Assembly: GCF_011075055.1 (NCBI RefSeq)
Contig: NC_058138.1
Span: 19,938,928-20,002,927 of the forward strand
Source of the DNA: Mangifera indica
Taxonomy: Eukaryota; Streptophyta; Magnoliopsida; Sapindales; Anacardiaceae
Length of the DNA: 64,000 bases
Direction: 5' to 3'
The position numbers were made by a program, and so were the translations under genes. This document shows, piece by piece, positions 51,211 through 63,887 of this stretch (position 1 is the stretch's first letter; each line of letters begins with the position of its first letter). The notes beneath the pieces are model-generated. The model was given only the letters and a program-made list of their open reading frames with translations. It made no database searches and was not told the origin of the DNA.

Positions 51211-52110
51211 GAATGACATGCATGTATTGAATATGAGTACAACAAAAGATAGTTCCAATGACTATCACATATCCCTGAATTCATGTAGTAGTTGGAATAA
51301 ATCAAATTTCCTCTCCATTTTTTGTTATTTCAACTGATTATAGTTGTGTTCTGGCAATGGTGTTCCAGAAAATTGTTTTTGTTTTCATAAGTGAGCTTTT
51401 TCCAATTTTCGTTGCATTTAATGGTTATAACTTAATTGCATAGTGTTTTGTGGTGGGATGGCAGGCTATTTATTTTAATCACTAACCAGTGATGCATAGT
51501 GTTTTGTAAATAAATCCTTCTGCAGAATGACTTATTTCCTACCCGAACTTTGCTACATGAGATGTTTCAACCAAGTTTGAAAAGTTCAAATTTTCACCAT
51601 TGTTAAAATTAGATATTAGTTTTATTACTTAATTGGTATTTTTTTATTACTTGAATGCATGCTAGTTTCATATAACCATGTGGAGTGGCACAGGATTTGC
51701 CTTTTGGGCTTATGTTTAGATATTGATTCCTCCGCTTAACAAGTTGTTTCTCTTAGAAGACAACTGTATGCGGAAACGATTAGTGAAAATTGGTACCGTC
51801 AACTAATGGTGTAATGTCAAAGAGAGACATTAAGGCATTGATATCAATATGGGGTGGATAAAAATTAATGAGGAATTATATATCCATAATTTTATATATA
51901 AATAATAATATATTATAATATAAATAAATAGTTAAAAATTAAAAATAAAATAATATTCAATTATATAATAGTATATTGTTATTTGTATATAACAATTATG
52001 TATATAATTTTATTGAAAATTAAAATGTTAGTTGCCGGCGACACAAAAGTAGTAGTAACTAAAAAGGAATAATTTGTTGGTGGGCGAGAACAAGATTTTA
52101 GTTTTGTAAA
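51211..52110. other. Intergenic between IF1-like gene and foldback MITE
   Basis: Contains the 3' UTR of the IF1-like gene and AT-rich sequence (about 51890-52020 almost only A and T). No gene is recognised. Confidence 0.5.
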
Positions 52111-52775
52111 GGCCAACGGACTATTTCCCACTCAAGGTATAATATAATATCAAGTTTCTTCCAGTCTAAGTTTTAAAAAATAGTAGTTTCATCCTAGGGT
52201 TTCGTTTTGAAATCTCTGACGTCATCTCCAGCTCCATTGTCAACGACCTCTCCTTCCTGAAGCATCCTCTTCCTTTGACGGTCACTTTCCTCCTATTTGG
52301 ACATTCAATCGACGTCGAAAGAGCGATGAAAGACAAAGACGTAGTTGTTGTCTTTGTTTGGGAAGACGAAGAGCTTCGTCTTACTCGACGAAGCTCTTCG
52401 TCTTCCACTATTCCTTTGACATTAATTGGACATCCAAATGAGAGAAAAGAGACAACCAGAGAAAGAGGATGCTTCGGGAGGGAGAGGTCGCCGACAATGG
52501 AGTCAGAGATGATGTCATAGATTTCAAAACAAAATCCTAGGGTAAAACTACTATTTTTTTAAACTTAAACTGGAGAAAACTTTTAGTTTTTAAAGTTTAG
52601 GGGGACAAAAAGAGATTATATTTTAGTTTATTTTTAATATTATAAATAAAATAACAATTTTATCTTTATTACCATTAATTTTAACTATTTATGCGTGAGT
52701 ATTTGATATTATCAAAAGATAAAAAGAGAAACTTAATATGACAGCATACCTTGCGTGGGAAATAGTCCTTTGGCC
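52111..52775. mobile_element. Foldback Mutator-like MITE, copy 2 (665 bp)
   Basis: The ends GGCCAACGGACTATTTCCCA and the inverse TGGGAAATAGTCCTTTGGCC repeat the termini of the element at 6837-7663. The inner arms (52160-52270 and 52455-52555) are strongly inverted and share blocks with copy 1, such as CCTAGGGTTTCGTTTTGAAA and CCATTGTC-ACGACCTCTCC. The exact centre is a perfect hairpin with 20-base arms (52361-52380 and 52387-52406) and a 6-base loop. No intact 9-bp target duplication is visible. It lies about 165 bases before the next gene's start codon. Confidence 0.82.
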
Positions 52776-52940
52776 TTAAATTAATTACATCAATTAAACC
52801 CTTCACAGGACGAGAACTCCCGAAGTTTTTTTGTGTCGTTAAACAGAATTTACTTACTAGAACTGCGTAGATAGACGGTGAAAGGTCATCAGTCACCACT
52901 TCTTCGCATCTAATTTGCGAATTTCATCAAGAAAGTAGAA

Positions 52941-55900
52941 ATGGAAAATGGAAAAAGAGGTGAAGTGGTGGTTTCAGCTCTGCAGTTTGCTTGCACCGAT
53001 GATGTCTCCACAAACGTTGCCACTGCTGAAAGGTCCTTTTCTTTTCTATCGCTTTTCTAATTCAGATATGATACTTTGTTTTCTTTTATTAATTATTCCA
53101 CTGTTATATGAATTCCCGCTACTTGGTTGATTAAATAAGGTGGCTTTCATTTCATTAATTCTGTTTAAGTTTTTCTTTTCGGTGTTAAAGCACTCATATT
53201 CCTGTTGAATAATTCATACCTGACAATTATTGAGTGTGAGCATTCTGTCCTTTCTTTTTATTGGTACTATTCCACTTAGTATAGGGAGTAACCTTCTTCT
53301 GTGCAGGTTGGTGAGAGCTGCTCATGCGAAGGGTGCAAACATCATCCTTATTCAGGTAACTTCTCTTTAATTTAATCATGCAGTGTTCATATCACAGTAT
53401 ATATATTGCTTCCGTTGCCTTCAGTCACCATTTGTACGCTGGAATTATCATTGAATTTGCATCATGTTTTAATTTTTTTTTTTTCTGATTTCTTGCACGC
53501 TTATTAATTTATTATTCTGCCCTGTAACGTCGTTACACTCATTTATTAACGAAAAGCTAACTTTTATAAGAAAAAGAGGCATGCTTGTGATTACATTACC
53601 TTGAGTTGTTGTAGTAGAAAGTTTAAATATTTTGATATATTTATCTTTTAGCTTTCAAGTTTCAATATTCAAGTCATATAGGTCTCAACTTGAATTTTTG
53701 GGTTGCTCAGTTTTATTTTTTTTAGTGTAAATTTCTGGAGCAATGCCCTCTCAAACAAGGGTTAGGTGATTGAATAAAAGAAAAAGATGCTTCTGATAGA
53801 AGTCATGATCAGTAGAGTAAACTCAATTATTTTGTGATTGTTGAATTTTTTTTTCCCAACTAAAAACCTGTAAATTTGTAAAACAGCTTTAGGGGCTGCT
53901 GTGAATTTTGTGTGGACTGCTAAGCAGGTATTGCTGGCAGTAAAGTGGTAACTTATCTATGGTATGGTTGGCCTGGTGAGACTTAAATCTGTTAAAGTTA
54001 ATGAGTTTTTTCCCTCTAGCCTTTAAAGATTCCATGTAGCCATATGAATATTCCTATCCTCTTGGTTGAAGGTGGCACTCCCGTTCCTCATTGGATACCT
54101 TGTTTTCCTCTGAGAGTTAGGTATCAAAATTTTGTAACCAGAGCCTATTTATATTGTCATGGGGATAATATATTCTTGCTGTTTGTCAAATCATCTGTCA
54201 AAGTTGCAATTAAGCTTCTTATGTCAATTTGTCTGATTTTAGTCCATTGAAATGTCAATTGGATTGTAACAGATGTTTCAACACAAAATGTACAATTTTT
54301 AGAACTGATGTCAACATAGGTGTAGTTGCAACATGATATAAGGATATCTAATTTCGGCTGTGGTGCTGGTTTCAGATCTTTTTCCTGCCTTTAGTAGATG
54401 GTGGAAGACTCTCCTTAGAATATGTGTTGTGAATAGAAATTAGATTTATTGAACATCAAGGATAAACGGAGGAATCCTTTATTCCATTAGGTTTGCCATT
54501 ATGTTTCAGTATTGTAATTGATGGTAGCATCTGTTGGTTTTTGTTGTAAACTTGAGGAGATGATGGAAAGTACTTTTTCTAATGATTCTAATTTCCATAA
54601 ATTTTTATCTAGATGTTGCTTAAGCTTACATACTCTTCTTCCTATGTGTGTCTTTTAGGAACTCTTTGAGGGTTATTATTTCTGTCAAGCACAAAGAGAG
54701 GATTTCTTTCAGCGAGCTAAGCCTTATAAGGGTCATCCTACAATTCTCAGGTAAATAATTTGGCTTGGTTGGCTGAACCCTTCAAATTCTGCCAGCTAAA
54801 AGAGTAACTTTAATCAGCCACTAGAACAAATAAACAGCTATTGAGTTGACCTTCATCTGCTTCTGATTCAGAGCAGTTAAGATTGTTAAAATATGTTTAC
54901 ATTGTCATTTTCCAGAATGCAGAAGCTTGCGAAAGAGTTGGGTATAGTGATACCTGTTAGCTTCTTTGAAGAGGCAAATAATGCTCATTACAATTCAGTT
55001 GCTATTATTGATGCTGACGGAACCGATCTTGGACTTTATAGGAAGTCCCATATCCCTGATGGACCAGGTATCTAAAAGGGACGCCTATTTGCTTGAATCT
55101 GATATGATTTATCTTCTTTGTGATTTTATAATCCGGTATAATTTCCCCACATTTTCAGGGTATCAGGAAAAGTTCTATTTTAATCCTGGGGACACTGGGT
55201 TTAAGGTTGGTGCTTTGCATAATTTCATCTTAATGCTTTTTTGTAGTTTTGGTGTGGTCAGTTGCCTTAACAAGTTTACTTACTAGTGGTATGGGTGAAC
55301 AGGTTTTCCAAACAAAATTTGCAAAAATTGGAGTTGGTAAGATTTTGATTGAATTTAATTATATTTATCATATTCATAAGACTTTGTATATTATTAAAAT
55401 GATAGTTTTATTGGGATATGCTTGTAAATTTTAAATAGATGAATTGACTTCTATCATCAGCAAAAGAGAAACAAAGGGGAAAGATTTCAGAAACTACACT
55501 GAACCTTTCTCTAATAATCACTCAGATAGGAACTATGATAATTTTAATCAAAAACCACTCCTGATCCCTAATGCTTTCAAATCTTTACTTTAGAAGTTGA
55601 AAGTTTTGTAAGAAATGCCAATTTTCATTTGCTTATGCTAATTTTGTAGAGTGATGAATAGTTTAAGGAACATTATGGATAAATTACTTATGTGCCCCCA
55701 ATTTTTCATCATAATTACTGCAGCAATTAAGCTTGTAGAGGCTAGAATTGCTCCTATGTTTTTTTTAATTACAATTAAGTGCATATAATTTAATAATTAT
55801 TTTGGAAAATGTTTAATTCGCAGTCAAATTTTAAAACCCAAATTAATCTCATACTTTTCCACTAACTTCCATATCTGCAAATCGATAACCACAATCAAGC

Positions 55901-58384
55901 AGAAACTAGAAACATGTATTTCTCTTGCATCACTTTTATTGAAGAATGTCTCTGAATTTGTGAAATTTTAAAAATTGTCCAAACTGCATGACCATTAGGT
56001 TAGCCCTACATATCATACAGTTCATCATCTACATGGCCCAACAGGTTGGGTATAGCTGTTAGTCAGAAGGGAATTTGATAGAAAACTACAGAATTTGTAA
56101 TTAAATAGAGAACTGCAGAATGTGTAAACACACAAACACAAGGAAATTTTATTGATAAACTCTCACGCTACAACTGTTTATTTTCATACAGAAAATAGTA
56201 ATAAGAACTGTAATAAAGATACTGGCAGTAGAGGTGCCAGTCCCCTCCTCTTTTGGCCGTCAAGCCCCCTTAAAGAATTACTGAATTCTTGCTTACCTCT
56301 TCTTCATCTGATCTTCTCTATTTAAAGTCTGCTTTGGTTGGGTTCTCTCAATCTTGGTCTGGTTGTTTGGCCTTGATGTCTTGGTTTTAGCTGCCTTTAT
56401 TTGCCTTGATGCCTTGATCTCAGCTGTCATTATCTGCCCTGATTTTATTTCTTTGCTGTCTTCTGAATTGTCTCCTGATTGTTTGCTGTCTTCTTCTGAT
56501 AATGTGCCTGAGATCTGCCTTTGTTTAATTTCTCTGCTTTTCCTTTTGTAAACGTGCATGATTGGAGGCCTAACAGAATTCCATGGTGTACTGGAGAAAT
56601 TGTTCATCTATAGTGACAAACGTGCATTTCGAGTTCTCTTCATAAGGCGTATTGTAAACCTCATTTTCAATTTAATGGTGCCAAACTTGATGACTGCCAA
56701 TACTTAACCAACATTCATCAGAAGACAGGAGTTTTATACAATTAGACATATATTAGGTTCAGAAACCAATGTTCTTGCTGTATATGCAGTTTTGATTGGC
56801 CTTTGCAGAATTATTTTCCCTAGAGAGAGTTAATGAAGATCAATTAAATGTTAACAAAGGAAAAGAGAAGGAAAATACACTGAAAAAGAGACCAATAAGA
56901 ATAAAGGATTTGTCACTTTAACAATCCTAAACCACTAGAACCAAATCAATCAAATACTGGATCTGCCAGACTACTATTGATTATGCATCTAATATATGCT
57001 GTGGGTTCTTGTGTATGGGTGTTAACGTATATGGTTATGGGATTCTAAGTTTATGTTGGTGATGATCTTGATGCAGCAGTCAAAGATAGGAGTATAAAAC
57101 AGTTGCGTTACTGAAGTTTATCTAGGGTTTAAAAAAATTCTCCATGCACTTCTACATGACTTTCCATGTCATGTTAACATACTTGGACAGCATTAGGGTT
57201 CAAAGGTGGTTTTTTATGAGCAAATGGCTGAAGGTAGGTTATGAATTAACAAAGACTGGGTAAACTCAAAGGATGGTGTATCAATCAAGTGTCATTTACA
57301 AATTTAATGTTTTCTTCATAGTCTTTGTGTTTTGGCATTAACAATATATTTTTCAGTTTGTTTCATCTTATTCAATGAGAAGTGAAGTTAGACAATCTAA
57401 TAACTACTTCTTTTTTATGCCAGCAATATGCTGGGATCAGTGGTTTCCAGAGGCAGCCCGAGCCATGGTTCTGCAAGGTGCTGAGATATTGTTTTACCCT
57501 ACTGCTATCGGTTCTGAACCTCAAGATGATGGACTTGATTCCTGTGATCACTGGAAACGAGTGATGCAAGGGCATGCTGGAGCTAATGTGGTATGTTGTA
57601 TAAACCACTTGGCTGGCAACATTATTTTAGTTGTGGGATTGATCTAGTTTATTCTGGGTTAGTTTGTTGTCTTTGTCCTACAATTGTGTGCCTTAATGAA
57701 GAGTAGAAGGTTGATAATTTGGAGCCCCACCTCATATGAATGCTTGCTAACTTGAACCAACTATTATCTGTTTAATGATGTTCGCAGTTTGATAAAAAAT
57801 ATGGATGCACTTTTTATTGATTATTGTGCTCCTACCATTCATACAAGATTATTCCTGGTCCCTCTGTTTGTCTATCCCATCATGTTCCTAACTTGTACAA
57901 ACTTCAGTTGGCAATATTTCAGTGGTTTGATGTCAGTTCCTGTTGTGCGTCTAATTGAATGAGTTTTTTTCAGAACAAGAAAATATTTGCAAAGGAGATT
58001 AACCTAGACTTGACTGATTCAGGTTCCTCTTGTGGCTTCAAATCGCATTGGGACAGAAATAATAGAGACAGAGCATGGAAACAGTAAAATTACATTCTAT
58101 GGAAATTCTTTTATAGCTGGTACTTAGTTCTTCTATTAGCTTGCTATTTAGTCTTTCGTGATAAATTTGTACATATGAATCTGTTAAATATTGATACTTT
58201 GGTGACAGGACCAACTGGAGAAATTGTTGCTGCTGCTGATGATAAAGAGGAAGCTGTTCTTGTTGCACAATTTGATCTTGATAAAATTAAATCCAAGAGA
58301 TTTAGCTGGGGAGTATTTCGTGATCGACGTCCACAATTATACAAAGTTCTTTTGACATTAGACGGCATCAATCCCTCAGTGTGA
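52941..58384 (+). CDS. CPA: N-carbamoylputrescine amidase (nitrilase family)
   Basis: Nine exons (52941-53032, 53307-53355, 54659-54750, 54916-55067, 55159-55205, 55303-55336, 57424-57590, 58023-58119, 58209-58384) encode 301 aa, the normal family length, with every junction in phase. The enzyme hydrolyses N-carbamoylputrescine to putrescine, CO2 and ammonia, the last step of the arginine decarboxylase route to polyamines. The Glu-Lys-Cys catalytic triad is E48 (QELFEGYYF), K121 (LYRKSHIPDG) and C158 (AICWDQWFPE). GLYRKSHIPDGPGYQEKFYF and HWKRVMQGHAGANVVPLVAS are strongly conserved. No targeting peptide is seen, so it is probably cytosolic. Intron 6 is 2.1 kb and includes possible retroelement sequence. 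The first exon starts METNGK-like (MENGKRGEVVV) directly before the beta strand of the fold. Confidence 0.95.
56100..56610 (-). repeat. Possible retroelement-derived fragment in intron 6
   Basis: The minus strand is open at 56607-56293 and reads VRPPIMHVYKRKSREIKQRQ, then Lys/Ser/Thr-rich sequence. A VY-x-R-K block in basic, low-complexity context is typical of the stretch between integrase and reverse transcriptase of copia elements. No integrase or RT motif is visible beside it, so the call is weak. Confidence 0.3.
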
Positions 58385-60844
58385 ATTTTGTGACCCTTAA
58401 CCATTATTACCTTGTGGAGGTAATAGATTGAAATCCTTAAACAGTTAATTCCCTTTATCACCGTACTTTGCTGTTGGAAAAATGGGATACATGAATTTAT
58501 GAATAAATATATATTTACAACAAAACTTCTTTGATTGTTTTGAAAATGAGCCTCTGACTAAATTTTGGTTCAAGGTGCTGTAGCTATTCTCCCTCTTTTC
58601 TGCCAACATACTGTGATCTTAATATTTTGGCTGAATAATGTGGTTTTAAGAAGTGGTCCAAACTCCGGAGTGTATTATTTTCACCTTTTGCCTTTTGATG
58701 CCCAGCTTAAAATCATTCAATGATCTGTGTCCCTGTGTCCTATTGCAAGCCATTCATTTGATATACAAGGTATTCACCAAGTAGTCTATTGTTGGAGCCT
58801 TCTCTTATGTAGTCATCTTATGTCATCATCATGCATAGAGAGAATTTTAGTTCTTTGTTTGATGGGATTGCTCAACTCTTTTAGAAACTGAAAGCATGCC
58901 ATTGATTTGCTTCGAGTGTTAACAAGGAATGGAAACCTATATAATTGAAAAACTTTATTGTGTGCATGGTTAACGAACTTGGTAAATTTGTAAATTGTAG
59001 TGATTCAGTCCACCTTGCAGAAACCCATACCAAGCTAGTTGAAAGTCATTCTGATCAGAAGCAGAGGTGACCTGTTAAGTATCATGGATTCCTAAGTCAT
59101 TGGCAGTCATACTCTCAATATATATATCTGCTTCTTTCATACACCAAGTAGAGATGATATGTATCTCCCTTTTGTCAATGTCCATAAATCTTTCTTTTAT
59201 TCACCTAGCATTTCCATAGAAGTCTGGAGTTAGATTCCAATTACTTTTCATGTAAAACAAGCTTGCTAAAAAATCTTTTTTGGATCATAAATTGTAATTC
59301 TGAATTTTATGGGGTTAGAGTCGGTTTGTTCTGATGTGCTTTCTCTTTTCCTTTTGGCAAGTGGGTACCAGTTGACAAACTCTAACCTTCTGTTTTACAC
59401 AGGACTTGACATTTTGCTGAAATAACCGTAGAAATAGTTCCTTATCTATGTGTCAATGTCAAGGGCATACTAATGAGGATCCTTACCTTGAAAATATATT
59501 TAGTGTTGTTTTTTATGCTTTAGTTTGATACAAATCCATTTTGTGTTTCTGAGGAAGGTCATAAGTTGTATCTTAGCTACAGGTGGTTTCAGGACCACAG
59601 TAATCATGTGTTTTAGGGTATGACATGTGTAAGCTAAGTCTCCAATGGTGGTATTTTCAAATGTCATGGTTGAAATAGTGGGTACCATGCCTTTCAAGTC
59701 ACATGAACGTAAAGGTGTTAGACTTTGGAGTCACTTTACCTAATCATAACTTAGTGCCACTCTTGTCCGACTAATGGTCTCTGGAAACTAACTTACAAAA
59801 ATCTAAGCTGGCATTTGGTTCTGTTTTTACTTTCTATTTATCTGTTTTCTCTCTTTGTAAATGCAAAATACTTTATCCAGCACATTTTTGTATTTATTTT
59901 GTTTTCAAATAATGCAAAATATTGTTTTCACTTATTAGAGCTAAATTCTTTTTTTTTTTTTTTTTTTACAATTACAAGATTTATTTGTCAAAAATAAGAT
60001 TTCAGATTTTGAGTTTTTTTGTTTCTGTAATATAAGTAATTATTTTAATTTTATTATTAAATAAAAGAAAAGCTCTACCAAAGGCACTTGCTGACGTCAT
60101 TTTCAACATGTTGTTTCTAATCTTAAAGACATAAGATTTATAATTTGTTTTCTTTTTTTGCTTCATTTTAGGTATCTTATGCACTTGTTCACTATCTGTA
60201 CTAGGTCTGTGCTTTGATTTCCATGGCTTCATTTCTGGATTTCATAATGGTTACAATGATTATAAATGATGCTTTAGGCATCAAAAATCCATTTGTTGAA
60301 AAAAAAAAAAATACATTGAAGTGTTATTCTGTGATTTTCATTGGTTGGTGCTTGAGATATTGATGGAAGCCATGCATGATGTTGTGCTCCCTTTTTTCGT
60401 TGATTTATATTTGATATTGGATATAACGCTCATATCACCTTTAGGTTGGATGTTGCTTCTTTTGTGCATTCAGAACTTTGATAGATGTATGAAGAGGACA
60501 TCTTGCGTACTGGCATAAGGAAATTAACAGAGCAAAAATGAGCATGTCAGTGGGAAAATCACAAATTTTCTTGTGTACTAATTCTATATACTTGCCCGAT
60601 GAATTGCATTGAGTGAATGAAATTATTCAGCATGTAATAATACCCTGTGATTGCAGAATGTAAAGATTTGATAAGCCAGACTTGATTTGGTTAAAATTCT
60701 TTTTTTATTTTTTGGTTGTTAGTAGGAAGAAAGGCTATCCTATGAGCAGCAAAGTTGATTTCATTTCCTCTGATCTATACTTATTTGCAAATCCCTTAGG
60801 TCATAAAGAAAAGAAGTAGGATGTCTGTCCTTTGATTTTCCTGC
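58385..60844. other. Convergent intergenic region, no gene seen
   Basis: Holds the 3' UTRs of the amidase (+) and the FANTASTIC FOUR-like gene (-). Bases 58500-60800 have only short chance frames. Runs of T at about 59949-59967 and of A at 60300-60310 may be old retroposed tails, but nothing coding precedes them. Confidence 0.5.
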
Positions 60845-61735
60845 CTATTGCGAAATTTTTCTGACTTCATTTCTTCTGTTGTCAACCATCCTTCTCTCTT
60901 CTTCAACATCATCAAAGCTTTCACTGTCCTCATCCTCTACGTCTACATCTTCAAACCCTTCATCTTCCTCAAAACCCTCTTCTTCAAGTTCCAGGATATC
61001 ATCATTTGGCTGAATAAACTGCAGCTTTAGACGCCCATCTTCTCTGCATGCATGCAAAAATTCTTGGCTGGGCATCATTATCTCCTTAAGGACGAATCTG
61101 CCTTCATGCCTGTATGACTTGAAGCAAACCCAAGGCTTACCGCTCTTCCCTATACTAGAAATCGGAGGAGGGAATGTTCTGCCACATGTTTTTGACCTTC
61201 TGAAATCGCTGCATAGATTCTCTGTTGGAGAATGCTTTGCAATACTTTCTCTCTTCTGCTGTGTTTGCCAATCTTCACCTATCTCACTCTTCAAGTCCTC
61301 AACGTCATCAGAGCTTTCAAAACCAAGTCCCTCTGTACATAGCTGCAAGCTCTCAGAATTCATAGATGAAAAACTGTCACTTTTGGTATGACAACTGGTG
61401 TATTTGATGTGCTGGGTGTTAGAGAATAAGTTGAATGATGACGGGCTCTTCTTGTTGCTATCATGGAGATATGGAGAATTATTATGATGTGGGTGTGGGT
61501 ATATATCAAGAAAAGATGAAGAAGACGAAAAAGATGAGATGGGAAAGGAAGGAGATGAGGAGGAGGAGGAGGAGGAGGAAGAGGGTGAAGAAGTTTCTTT
61601 AAAATGATGTTCATCAAACATGTCAATGAAGGAGGATTTGTCAGGTTTGATTTGGTCCCATGGAGAGAGGGTTTCAAGTAAAGATGGTTTTTCTGGTTCA
61701 AAGATGTGTTGGTGGAGGCCATGACAAGCAGCCAT
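60845..61735 (-). CDS. FANTASTIC FOUR (FAF)-like protein
   Basis: An intronless gene encodes 296 aa, as usual for FAF genes. The FAF domain spans about residues 187-241 (TFPPPISSIGKSGKPWVCFK, then GRFVLKEIM and REDGRLKLQFI). An acidic tail follows (about 248-282, many Glu and Asp). The N-terminal half has Ser runs at about 49-75 and a His/Pro/Asn-rich patch. In Arabidopsis FAF proteins restrain shoot-meristem size and act on the WUSCHEL pathway; the exact paralogue here is not assigned. The start was chosen as the first ATG of the long frame (MAACHGLHQHIF). Upstream, on the minus strand, TTTATAGCACC near 61885 could serve as a TATA element. Confidence 0.92.
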   Translation of the reverse strand: MAACHGLHQHIFEPEKPSLLETLSPWDQIKPDKSSFIDMFDEHHFKETSSPSSSSSSSSSSPSFPISSFSSSSSFLDIYPHPHHNNSPYLHDSNKKSPSSFNLFSNTQHIKYTSCHTKSDSFSSMNSESLQLCTEGLGFESSDDVEDLKSEIGEDWQTQQKRESIAKHSPTENLCSDFRRSKTCGRTFPPPISSIGKSGKPWVCFKSYRHEGRFVLKEIMMPSQEFLHACREDGRLKLQFIQPNDDILELEEEGFEEDEGFEDVDVEDEDSESFDDVEEERRMVDNRRNEVRKISQ

Positions 61736-63880
61736 AATAATTTGTGTAGAAAGTATTCTGTTAGTGTTGAATGATGGTAAATCAGAAAGAGAGAAGGAAG
61801 GTTAAGTAATATTGTTGGTGAGGAGAAAGCAGCAAGAGAGCATGGAATGGATGGGGGTTTGAAAAAATCAAGGGGAAGGTGCTATAAATTGGGAGGTTGC
61901 TGTTTTTTTGGTCTTGACTTTGGTTTTGAGTTGAATGCAGATTGGTGGTTAAGAATGCAGGTATGTTCCTTTTCTAGTGGTTATTATTTTATCGTGTTTT
62001 TCTTACAACATTTTAGCACATTTAATCTCTCCTTTTATGGCTGGACTTAACTCCATTTTACTATATTTTCATATTCACCCTTTCGTTATATTATTATTAA
62101 TTTTTTTTACAAAATTAAACTCTTTGTGAATTTTATTGCAATACTAATATATATATATGAGACTATTTTCCACCCAAGTTATATATATATATATATATAT
62201 ATTAATGACAAATTCCTACCAGTTTGATATATAAGATGATTGAAGGTAAAATAACTGTTTATCAACTGTCATATTACCTGCCTTTTTCTGAACCATTAGA
62301 TTAAAATTTTTTATCTGGCAGTGGAGAAGAGATAATGTGACCTCAGTAGAGTTGCCATCCAAACCATTGAGAAGGAGATTTTTGTTAGTTCTAATGACAA
62401 GCTGCCAAGTGAAAGGTATGTGGTGGCATCCAGAGATATTGATGTGAACAATTCTTTCTTCCAGTCTATTTCTGTTATCAAATTCTATCTACTTATCCAT
62501 TTTTCTTCTTCCTTTCTAAAAACTAACTCTTTAAGCAACTGGGCATCTTCTAACTTTAGCTATTGTTCAGTTTTATACATTTACACTTAATTGCCATCTC
62601 CCCTTTCCTCAAAGCACATAGTTAAGTTTTCATTCAGCTATGGAGTCATCATCATGGGATTAGAATCTTTGGGTGTGAAAAAGGGAGAGAGAAGCACAAC
62701 CAAATTATTATATATGGTTATTTTCATTGACAAAAGCATAGCACAAAGGATATTCCATTTTTCTATGTCCTGTCGATTTTGGGCAAAATGAATGATTATT
62801 TACTATCATTGATTTTCAATGTCCTTTCCAAATCTAACTCTGTATGAACAAGATATTGCTGCAAGGCAAACCCATCACCCCTTATTGCTGCCACTTTTTC
62901 TCTACTTTCGTTCATACATTTATTCTCGTTATTTATTTATTTTTTTTTTTGTGGCCCCTGTATATTACATGTTGCAGATATACCAACACTTGCCGATTGC
63001 CATTGGCTATCCTCTCAGTTTACGAAAAGAAAAAATTGGGGAAAAATGAGCCCAAGGAACTCCAATAAGTCCAAGTCTTGAGCTTAAAGAGACAACCAAG
63101 CCAAGCTGAACATGTTGCAAGCATCTCCTGAGCTTTCATGCTATTGCCTAGAGCACTTAAAAAAAAAAAAAAAAACTTGAAACTAATTTGAAACCAGAGG
63201 TGGGAATATAGAGGTCAGTGCAGGCCCAACTCGGCGTCCACGGACATAATTAATATTCATAAAAAATGTGCGTAATTTCGCTTTGATGTGATTTACGGGA
63301 GTGTGTAGTTTTTTTTTAGGTTTTATGTGTAATGTAGCAGGCAAAAGGACGGTCCTTGGGGGAGGAACAACCGGCCCAGACCCAATCCCTCCCTGGTTCA
63401 GTCCGATCCCGTCAAGGACTGGTCTTTGAACCGATTTTGCAGGCCCGCCCATGGTCTCTTAATCTACTCTATTTGTAACACACTCGTCAATGTTAAGATT
63501 AAAGTATACTGCTCCTGTTTACGAAAAGAAAAAAGGCAAGCTCTTCTAGCATTGCAAGGCTTGTAAGATAGCAAACTGAAGGGAATTTAGAGTTCTACTT
63601 CTTACCAAGGCCGATAAAGAAAAGAAAAGAAACAGGAGGAAATATAGCAGTTATGCAATAATGAAAATAAATACAAGAAACCACAACAATAAAATTCCAT
63701 TTTAATTAGACATAAAAGCAGGGAATGTTAGTCATACCATAGAAGTATAGTGTCAGTGAAATTAGAATAGGTTAAGCAACCACCCAGCACACCAAAAACA
63801 TACAGGACAATTCTTACCCTCACACTTTGCAAACTCTGCACATACTTTGTCATAGGATCAGTTGGCTTATAACATATGTT
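61736..63880. other. FAF-like gene upstream region, no gene seen
   Basis: The FAF-like promoter lies at the left. 62161-62220 carries a fragment like the foldback-MITE terminus, beside an AT dinucleotide run at 62181-62202. Bases 63200-63460 are richer in GC, with GGCCCAACTCGG and CGGCCCAGACCC motifs, perhaps a repeat. An A-run lies at about 63159-63175. No coding sequence is recognised. Confidence 0.45.
62161..62220. repeat. Terminal fragment of the foldback MITE family
   Basis: GACTATTTTCCACCCAAGTTATA followed by an AT run and AATGACAAATTCCTACC parallels the left end of the copy at 6837 (ACTATATTCCCACCCAAGGT, then AATGACAAATTTTCACCC). Only one terminus is present. Confidence 0.5.
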
Positions 63881-63887
63881 TAGCCTT

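Noticed and set aside
60321..60518. 65-codon plus-strand frame between the amidase and FAF-like genes
   Set aside because: Hydrophobic chance frame from T-rich DNA, with no similarity recognised.
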